This document shows positions 55,976-64,000 of a stretch of DNA of 64,000 bases, one piece after another (positions within the stretch are counted from its first letter, which is position 1; each line of letters opens with the position of its first letter). The notes under the pieces were generated by a model. The model made no database searches. It had not been told where the DNA came from and worked only from the letters and a program-made list of their open reading frames with translations. Position numbers and translations under genes: made by a program. Origin of the DNA: Saturnia japonica. Taxonomy: Eukaryota > Arthropoda > Insecta > Lepidoptera > Saturniidae. The DNA is taken from assembly GCA_033032175.1 (NCBI GenBank), contig CM065307.1, positions 2,542,001-2,606,000 on the forward strand, given 5' to 3'.

Positions 55976-56042
55976 GTTAACGTTCATGGTAACTGCTTTG
56001 GTGTCATACCGTCAACTTATAAAGCCTATAACTTTTTAAAAA

Positions 56043-56915
56043 TCCTATACTAATATTATGCTGGCTGAGCTGAGGTGAGCTGGCTAGCTGAAGAGTTCGT
56101 TTGAACTACTGGTTCAAATGAAAAAAGGATTTCAGTGTTGAATAGCCCATCTATCGAGGAAGGCTATATGCTATATAAAATCACGCTGTGATCAATAGAA
56201 GCGGAGTATCAATGAAAAATGTTGCAAAAACGGGCAAATTTTATTTCTTTTGAGAGCTACCATTGCATTCGCTGCGTAAATTGTTAAAGTTACGCAACAA
56301 TTGTGTGTGATGGAATTGTTTACTTTAAAAAATTCTAAAAAAAAGTCCGAGATGGCAAATGGTTATCTTTTAAGGTTTACTCAATATAACCTTTTTTATG
56401 GTAATAAAATTTGTTCTAAAATAATGAATTAATTGCGAACGCATATGTAAAACCAAGACCAATTATGCCCGTAATTCAGTGTTGATAAGGTGTACACATT
56501 CATATAATGCGAAAACTGAAAATTTGGACATATTTTTTGACAGTAATGCAGCGTTTAGGAAAAATGCTATTGATATTATTCAGAATTTGATAAATATATG
56601 TAATTAGTACATATACACACATACACATATATTTAAGAGCTGTAGTTTTCCTGAAATAAATAAATATACATGGTATTAATTATTTTCAAAATAAATACAT
56701 TTTTCGTCACAAGTATTTTATTTTGAACAAAATTGCTCTTTACAGTAATTAATTTAAATGAATATCTTAGGGGATATCACAGTTTTAAAATAACTCGGCA
56801 GCAAAATAATAATCAAGTACCGCGAGCGCATTTTTATTATGCAGAATAATCTGGGAGGCCCACTCTCTCTCTTTCTCGCTTACATCATGCAGACGAAGTT
56901 GCGGGGTCAGCTAGT
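56043..56915 (+). mobile_element. Helitron-like family D, copy 2
   Basis: Starts TCCTATACTAATATTATG and ends GACGAAGTTGCGGGGTCAGCTAGT. Longer than copy 1; about 250 bp (roughly 56435-56700) have no counterpart there and may be an insertion. Confidence 0.8.
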
Positions 56916-58899
56916 AGGCTATAAAATGCAAAAAGTGCTTTTTCCCAATTCTGACTGGTAGGTCCAAAGATTACAGCTTTCAAACGATAAGTATACATTA
57001 CTAATTACTTCACAAAACAACTTAATAACATCCAGGTGGATTTTAAACGGGAACAAGTACGTATAAAGCCTTATACATTAACATAGGCTTAACTAGTTCT
57101 TTTGAAAGGCAACCGTTTGTAAAACATCAAAGCCGATGTTCCTCCACCGTTCGTGTCGTGGGCGTACTGCTCAGCGCCTCTTAATTCTTCAGAGAGCTTA
57201 GCTTGCTTTGTAAACACTTCATTACTAAGACGGGTTTCCGCTCAGCGTCAGATCCTTTCTTGTTTCTATGTTAAATTTAAACTTTTTATTAATAAAACTA
57301 AATTCCGCTTGCGCTGAAGATACAGGCATATTATTTATTTATTACCAAATACATCGAGCCATTTCAGCTGCGTATAGACATTGCCTCGCTGTGTATTTTT
57401 TATCATCTGTATCATCGCGAGTGTTCTGAAGAGCTGTTCAATCTAATTCTCCTCTACGTTCCACAACAGAACCACACGCACTGGGCTTCGGAATCACAGT
57501 TTTACGGTAACCTGCATCTCGGTAACTTATCTTTGTCGTACCATGAAGCTGTGGAATCTTTTCCCGGTCAGTGTGTTCCCTCCTTCTACAGCATCGGCTC
57601 CATGGATTTAGATCTCTCGGTGGTTGCTGTTGTGTTTGGACTGTGCTATTCTTACCATCAGGGACAGTATCTACCGTCAATGTGCCGAGTTATTATAAAG
57701 AAAAGAATAAATTAATTCTCTTTAGTTTACTATGTGGGCAGGAGAATTGCTTCCGAATGAATCGCGACCTCCTTAACACATACCTTAGTGGCACGCTTAG
57801 GCAATAATAATAGGGTTAAATTTCAAATGTGTCGTTTCTTTTTTCTTTTTGGTGTTTACTCCCTAACAACAGTACATAGCTTGCGATATGTAAATTAGAT
57901 GGGGAGCAGCACAAGATAGTATATAATGTCTAGTTATTTTTTATTTTATTATTTTATATTTATTGCAAAATAATTGTTCTTAAAGAGTAAACTTCAGTCA
58001 CGTGGAGGAGCTTACAACCCCCATTTTTATTTTTATTTTTTTTCAAAATTTAATTTTATGTTGTCCAGAGGACATCAACGTAAAATTTTAATAAACAAAA
58101 AACATCACCAAATTCACTAACAGCATTTCTCCCAAATTTCTGCAAAGGTTTATATTATTAGATTAGTGAAGATCGTTATAAATCAAAACTCGATTTTTTC
58201 CAATCAAAGTCGCAAATGATTACAACATGACAAAAAATTTAACCTTTATACGTTATTAAAAAATGGTAACAACATCACAAGAGAACCCAATAACATACAA
58301 TTATCGTTTGCTTTTTTTTTATATGTAAATTGTTTTTAGAGAATTATATTTGCTAGACAAGTCATAACTCTATTCTCGAGCGTACTAACAACTTTTTTTC
58401 ATTTATTTGTTTTTGCTCTCGTGTCCATAGTCTTACTTATTTTCTCGAGAATTAAATTATTATTATTACACTATTCTAAGACAAGAGTTTGTATCCCTAA
58501 TTAGACCCAATATTTACCTTTTCTTCTCTAAACCAAACTGCGAAATGTGTTCAACATGAACAGTAGTACATAAACTATTTATGTTCAAACACAAGAGATT
58601 ATGGCGCAACTTCGGAACTGAATAGGATTTGGAAAAATTTATATATTTAAAAGAAAAATAGAACATTACATGTAGTTTTTCTACAAGATATGCAAAATTA
58701 AAGGGATTTAGTACAAGTCAATCCAAAATGAGCCTTTTCGTCACCCGTGGTTTACCAATAATACTTTTAATTGAAAGTTTATTGTTACTGCATTTAGAAT
58801 AAGATCCGGACAAATGTCACTTAATAAATTTAATTGATTTTTATTATTATGGACAGGCTTGCGTTTGATCACTAACTCGTCTGATCGTAAGTGATGATG
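56916..58899. other. No gene recognised
   Basis: 2 kb intergenic. 57440-57800 has more balanced composition and three overlapping frames on both strands without domains. It may be repeat-derived coding debris. Confidence 0.4.
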
Positions 58900-58904
58900 A
58901 CGAT

Positions 58905-59590
58905 GATGTGGTCTACGATGGAGCACGCTTGCCTAGAAGGTACCAATTCACTCGAGACTTATTCCCCTCTTTAGCGGTGCGCATGATAAATGTGCTAGCA
59001 AAACGCTTTGTGTGCACTGGTGGAATATCTACCATATAATGATGACGCTTCGCCGTAACTTTTATCGTTCGATGTTGGAAAGAGGATGGGGAATTAAGTT
59101 GTGCAATTCCAACGTACACTCGCCGAAATGTATCCGGTAAAAAACCGATAAACTGGCAACTTTTCGCCGATATTCAAGGCTCTGCAGCCTTGCCTCAGCT
59201 AGCGAATCGTTGCCAATGAGTTTTTGGCACGCCTCTCGATTGCCTCCGATGCCTCAAGTTGGTATTTGGCCGATCCGTCCCAAAGATGAGAGCAGTACTC
59301 CACGCACGATCGGACTTGCGCTTGATATAGATCAAGCAGCTGACCCTGCGTGAAGTACCGTCTCACCTTTGCAAGGATACCTAGCTTTTTGGCAGCCAAC
59401 TGATCTTTATAGTCAATAAAGGAGTCAAAATTGAGGGTTGAAGTCATCGTAACGCCTAGAAGTTCCAGATGGTCAGTTACCGGAATGGACAAATCTCTGA
59501 AAGTAAAAGTTAGTTGGAAGGGACTCTGTTTAGCGGAAAATAGACATGCATGAGTCTTAGTGGTACTAAACTTGACCCCAGTCGGAGATA
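58905..59590 (-). pseudogene. LINE reverse transcriptase C-terminal fragment
   Basis: Minus strand from about 59590: THACLFSAKQSPF, then (59492-59199) LELLGVTMTSTLNF, QLAAKKLGILAKVRRYFT and VRSCVEYCSHLWDG, the thumb region after the RT palm. After a stop at 59199 the match resumes: SLEYRRKVASL, PSSFQHRTIKVTAKRHHYMV, RFASTFIMRTAKE and NWYLLGKRAPS. Catalytic motifs are not included, so this is a 5'-truncated, broken copy of a Jockey-like lepidopteran LINE. Confidence 0.85.
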
Positions 59591-59959
59591 TAATAACTTC
59601 GTATCAACTTAATTGTAAGTTGTAAACCATCAACAGTGAAACGTCTGACAAAAAGCAGCGACACTTCGCTTAAATAAACCGCAATATTATGCTATAATAA
59701 AGGTTTGCAATAGAACTGTAAAATTATGATCCTCAGTTTTTTTAAAGTTACTATTAAACACGGCGCAATAGTAAAATTAAACGTCTAGAAGTTGATTACG
59801 TGAATTCCAAATCATTCCAAGGCTCATTACCTACTCCATTATCGGTAATTTACTGATTTTGATCATTAATGTAATGTAAATTCTATGCTACTTTTGTTAA
59901 CTCTAATAAAAATACTTTATTTCGATGACTCTTTGTTTCAATGACTTTTTTGTATTTAA
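59591..59959. other. No gene recognised
   Basis: Intergenic. Confidence 0.5.
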
Positions 59960-60130
59960 TCTTATTATATTATGTGAGCAATTCTTGTAAGTATCTCGGA
60001 AACGGCTCTAACGATTTCGATGAAACTTTATATTTAGATAATGTTTTATATTTCCCAGTTTACCTAGATAGGTGTTTTTCTTTTTTTGTTTACAAGACAC
60101 CGAGCACAGTTCGGTCGCCTAGATGTTGTA
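59960..60130 (+). mobile_element. Helitron-like family C
   Basis: Starts TCTTATTATATTATGTGAGC and ends with hairpin CCGAGCACAGTTCGG then TCGCCTAGATG. Slight internal loss after GCAATTCTTGTA. Confidence 0.75.
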
Positions 60131-61142
60131 TTTAATAATACATATTAAAAAAGATTTTTGTCAAAAATAATGAGAAGTAATAGCGATATTATAATTCCTT
60201 CCAGTAAAGTTACTTATAAATCTGAGTACGTTTCAAAATACCATTCACTAATGGAGCATTGTTTCCAATAAATTAGACAGATAAAGGGCCGTAATATTTC
60301 GATTGAAATACTCTTTATTTTGTAGAAATTCGAGTGGAACACTGGCGGGCTTTTGATCAATCCAATAATATACCCTAATTTATAACGTAACGTTGTATTG
60401 TGTAGACCTGGTAAGAAAGTCGACGTGTCTTCTGATGTTACAATATAATATTTTTCTTTTTTACATATCTATGTAGAATTATTTATCCAATTATAGTTAA
60501 CGCACGACTAGCATAATGTATTTGTACCCAAAGGAATTTCCTTCAATAATAATATTACCAGCTTACGTATTCTTCTACTGGGCGAAGGGTTCTTCCCAAG
60601 GGTTTCATCAGCACGCTAGCCCCAGACCTATTGGTGATATCAATCATCGAGAAAACGACAGTTCTATTTTTCCACCTATAGTGGTTCTAGAAAAACATTT
60701 CTCAAGCGTTCAAGTTTCCTCACGATGTATTCTTCACCTACATCTTCAAACATCTAATGAAATATTAAATATCAATTATCTATCCCCTATCAACTTTTAC
60801 ACATAAAAACCTTTATTATCCTTCTATTTATTATCCAGTAAATACGTGATATAATATATCTTTAGTAGTCATTATAAAACTTACCGGTATTCCCTAAATA
60901 GAAATTATTCGTTTTGCAAAAATTTATGAACTTATTTGTAATTATCTATTTACAGTATTATTAGATGAATGAAGAAAAACTGATGATAATAACAAAATAC
61001 TGTATTACAACGTATTTTATTGCTGATTATACCTAACCTAAATTGAACTCACCAAACCATATAAATAATGTACGTGTGGCAACCTGGTATTACCACCAGA
61101 TGTATTTGCAATGCAGATTAAAGTTCTGACTATATTGTTAGT
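60131..61142. other. No gene recognised
   Basis: AT-rich. The 96-codon frame at 60516-60806 lacks any recognised domain and is not called. Confidence 0.4.
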
Positions 61143-61310
61143 CATAAGAGCCCTGAAGGCTTAGACGGCTTTTACAGCTTCTTAGTGGCTTAGGGGCGGG
61201 CGCTTAAGGCACTCAGCCGCGAAAGCGTGGCATCATGCTCAAGGGTGGTAAAGTGGCCGAACCTCGGCTTGGGCTGTTACCGTATGCAATAAGGGTGCCT
61301 TTTAAAACCT
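61143..61310 (+). repeat. Dispersed repeat F, copy 3
   Basis: GAGCCCTGAAGGCTTAGACG, GCGCTTAAGGCACTCAGCCG and CTCGGCTTGGGCTGTTACCG match the other F copies. G+C-rich sequence (61311-61530) follows without a match elsewhere in the window. Confidence 0.7.
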
Positions 61311-61649
61311 ATGTACACGTGTGGTGTGCACGAATGTGGGATGCAGTGTAATGGTGTCCGTGGGTAGCTAGTGATTTCAAATGCAGTGTCACTTGTATCA
61401 TGCGAGCTGCTGCTAGGCTCGAGGACTCCACACCGAGGGAACGGACCTAGGCTTCAGATGCCGCAGGAGGGGGTGGAAGTAGTGGGTGTACGGGAGCAAA
61501 GTTAACCGTCCATCCCCTGCATATGTTTGCAGTCCGAACGTTCTGCCATACCTCGAAGCGTTAACCAGCAGTACTTCTTTCTGTTTATTATCTGCCCGTG
61601 TTCCATAAGACTAGATGTCGGCCTTGCTCCGTTCAGTATCTATTACTTT

Positions 61650-61870
61650 TTAACCGACTGCAACAAAAGATGGGAGGTTAATCAATTCGAATGCATTTTT
61701 TTTTCATAACTTCTTTGTTTATGTACCGATTTTGATAATTATTTTTTGTTGGTATGGGATATCTCAAGGATGGTTCTATTTTAATTTAATTCTTATTGGA
61801 CCTCAACTTCTAAGATACACAAGGGAACTCTTTGAAGTTAGTTTCCTTTTTTGTTAAAACTTATCCAGTT
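61650..61870 (+). repeat. Dispersed repeat G, copy 4
   Basis: CATAACTTCTTTGTTTATG, GATATCTCAAGGATGG and CCTCAACTTCTAAGATACAC in family order. Confidence 0.7.
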
Positions 61871-62361
61871 AATGTCGTAATTTTTATAGTTTTAGTTTGT
61901 AACCTGTTCAGAAACTCCGTGTATATTAACATGTTATCAATCCCTATTATATGTACCGTATTACACTTACACACAACATACTACATTCTTATTTTTCCAC
62001 AATAAAATGCGGGGATAATTATAAAAATAAGTATTTGTTTATACAAGATAAGTTCGAGTTCACAGCGGGAATGTTTCTCAGAGCCTATTTTATTTGTGTA
62101 CCGGTCGCATAAACCGCATTTCCCTCGGGTAGTCGCTCGGTTCCGGTCGAACGCGAAGCTGCGTTTACACTATTTTATAACAATAATAAGACAGTAAGCA
62201 GTTTGTTAAATTTTTTATCATAATTTAATCAATGCCTAAAGATTATTCCTTTGCTTCGTACTTAATAATCCCAAATCCCCTAAATATAAAAAATAATATT
62301 TCAATCTCTCACGGATACGCACAATAGATAGCTAAGATCTTCTGATTCTTTAATTCTCAGT
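61871..62361. other. No gene recognised
   Basis: Intergenic. Confidence 0.45.
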
Positions 62362-62655
62362 ATACCAAGTCATCGTACTAATTACCGCGACCGATCTTTT
62401 GCCGTAACAGCAGCAGGACTGTGGAATTCGCTTCCTAACAAAATCCAACTGGCCAACTCTCGAGATTCCTTCAAGTATTCGCTACGTAGGTTTTACTTGA
62501 AGCAATCGAATATTGGCTAGATTTTTTTTTACTACCTATATATTATGCACACCTTGCATATACCTTTATCTTGCTCCCCTGGAAGACTGGTGGAGAATGC
62601 TTATGTAGTACTTTCACGTGCAATAAAGAATATAATTATTTGTAAAAAAAAACTA
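62362..62655 (+). pseudogene. LINE 3' terminus: last 52 codons, 3' UTR and poly(A)
   Basis: 62362-62520 reads PSHRTNYRDRSFAVTAAGLW, NSLPNKIQLANS and SLRRFYLKQSNIG to a stop, a typical C-terminus of Jockey/CR1-type ORF2. A 3' UTR of about 125 bp follows with GTGCAATAAAG (polyadenylation signal at about 62620), ending in an A-run at 62644-62652. The 5' side is cut off, as expected for target-primed insertion. Confidence 0.8.
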
Positions 62656-63265
62656 TTTAAAATATAAAACAATGTTTTAATAAATATTTCAATAATATTA
62701 AAGCCTTGTAAGGTGCAAGAAATTTATTTAAATGAAATTCATTATTTCACGTTTTCATTTATTTTTAATAAGTTTTTTATTACTATTTTCCATATTTTTT
62801 TACAGCCATCCTTTTCATTTGATACTCCTATGGTCATCTTTGGAAGTCCGCCATATTACATTTAGAATAAGATCACTTAGCTAACCATCCATTGTCATCC
62901 AAACTAAACTTCCAAAAAAAAAATCCAAAATTTTAGGTCAATCGGTTGAGGATCACTGTTTCAATATTTGACCCATACTAACAGAGCAAGTTTAATAAAA
63001 TTATTCAATTCAAAAAATGTCTCTAGTAAAACAAAAAGAACTCCGTAAAATAAAACTCTTCAATGTTACAGACTAATTTAATTGTGTAAAAATAACGTTT
63101 TTTTTAATAATTAATTTCATTGCATTGTATTATTTTAATTAAAGTTGTATAACGCTTAATTATTTATTTATATAATTAAAAATAACTTCAGTTATTTAAT
63201 TAATCCCATAATTAATTTGTCAAGTCATTTTTTTTTTATGTCAGGTATGTTTTATTATATGTTTA
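62656..63265. other. No gene recognised
   Basis: Very AT-rich intergenic sequence. Confidence 0.5.
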
Positions 63266-63640
63266 TCTATACTAGTCTATAGGGAGGTAAAGTTAGTGAG
63301 TTTGGATTAACAAGTAAATTTCAAGAACAACTGTACAGATTCTAAAAATTATTTTGCAAAAGCTACATAATCCATGAGTACTACGGGAAATTTCTATTTA
63401 TTACATTTTATATTGTAAAAAACTTCTACGAAATCGTGGACGGTTATTGGAATTTATAAAAATCTTCGAAAATATAATAGAAACATAAAATTTTTGAATA
63501 TGTTTATACGAGGCAATATCTCAATTGTATTCTAAAAATTATTTCACCCATAACAGGCACAATATCCCTGATATAAAGCTATTTTGTTATTAAACTTTAT
63601 AATGTTCCTAACGCGAACGAAGTCGCGACTGCTTACTAGT
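63266..63640 (+). mobile_element. Helitron-like family H (375 bp, single copy here)
   Basis: Starts TCTATACTAGTCTATAGGG and ends with hairpin CGCGA-ACGAAG-TCGCG then CTGCTTACTAGT. It is flanked by A on the left and T on the right, as in Helitron insertion between A and T. Resembles Lep1-type elements. Confidence 0.8.
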
Positions 63641-64000
63641 TGATAATACTTTGTATAAAATCATGGGCGAGTCACTGACACTTACTAGTTGGCTCGGTTT
63701 AAACGCTCGCTCAACGGATGCATGCAATTTCGAGATTCAGTATTCTATCGACATTCGAATAGGTCATGAGCCTATTTATTCCTATGGTTACTCACTACCT
63801 GAATTGTTTACTCCAAATGTAAACTAGATAAAGATGTCAACCGTGGAACGATCTATAATCTTGTAAACTAAACGACCTTATGCCCTTTGACATGAATCAA
63901 ATGTCAAGTTTAGCAATATTTTTTAAAAGTTATACTAATTGTTTAGTCACATGATTTTTATTAAAAAAAGGTTACAGAAAAAAATTATACATATAAATAA
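63641..64000. other. No gene recognised
   Basis: Intergenic to the end of the window. Confidence 0.5.

Noticed and set aside
55703..56053. 116-codon open frame, one of the longer non-transposon-looking frames
   Set aside because: It overlaps a family-E Helitron 3' end (55846-55975) and runs into a family-D start at 56043; no domain is visible.
57438..57807. Overlapping frames on both strands in a more balanced-composition patch
   Set aside because: None shows a domain; possibly repeat debris. I could not support an exon.
60516..60806. 96-codon frame with a Met start
   Set aside because: No recognisable domain, no splice or promoter context, and a length within chance for AT-rich DNA.
1..64000. 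A new multi-gene defence, biosynthetic or other coordinated system
   Set aside because: All recognisable coding content belongs to transposable elements, and no cluster of cooperating non-transposon genes is present.

Overview
This window looks like repeat-rich, AT-rich insect DNA, most likely from a lepidopteran. The evidence is the repeat content: many Helitron-like copies with TC starts and CTAGT ends behind a small hairpin, tRNA-derived SINEs of the kind described as Metulj, mariner-family elements, and RTE-like, CR1/Zenon-like and Jockey-like LINE remnants. I found no convincing host protein-coding gene and no rRNA or stand-alone tRNA gene. Almost everything that reads as protein is transposase, reverse transcriptase or Gag-Pol. 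The assignment to order rests on remembered repeat families and was not searched.

Layout. At 1-17 kb: a SINE, a Helitron of family B carrying a nested DD41D-type Tc1/mariner element (3043-4264), a TIR element (4391-4786), four family-A Helitrons, a family-E Helitron, and a mariner (11698-12969) broken by one stop codon. At 17-25 kb: an inverted-repeat element (17926-18609), then the best preserved item, a BEL/Pao LTR retrotransposon (18915-24819) with identical 159-bp LTRs, a 5-bp target duplication, a tRNA-Phe-type primer site and one unbroken 1731-residue Gag-Pol reading frame.

At 25-42 kb: more Helitron fragments, a SINE, two further mariners (32357-33601 and 37081-38339), two non-LTR retrotransposon remnants (39.4-41.2 kb) and a second, internally deleted DD41D element on the minus strand (41414-42428). 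At 42-64 kb: Helitrons of families A, B, C, D and H, a reverse transcriptase fragment (46.6-47.7 kb), an RTE remnant split by another repeat (48.8-49.6 kb), a near-perfect 43-bp inverted repeat (53.7 kb), a second TIR element copy (54951-55333) and two more LINE 3' pieces (58.9-59.6 and 62.4-62.7 kb).

How it works together: this is a graveyard of nested insertions around one recent arrival. Only the BEL/Pao element looks able to encode everything it needs. The DD41D and mariner copies have intact-looking termini but broken transposases, so any movement would need enzyme from elsewhere. The Helitron-like copies are short and non-autonomous. I did not find a new multi-gene system. The observations most worth checking are the young BEL/Pao copy, the two different deletion derivatives of the DD41D element, the repeated loss of conserved tryptophan codons in the mariners, and the several inverted-repeat elements.
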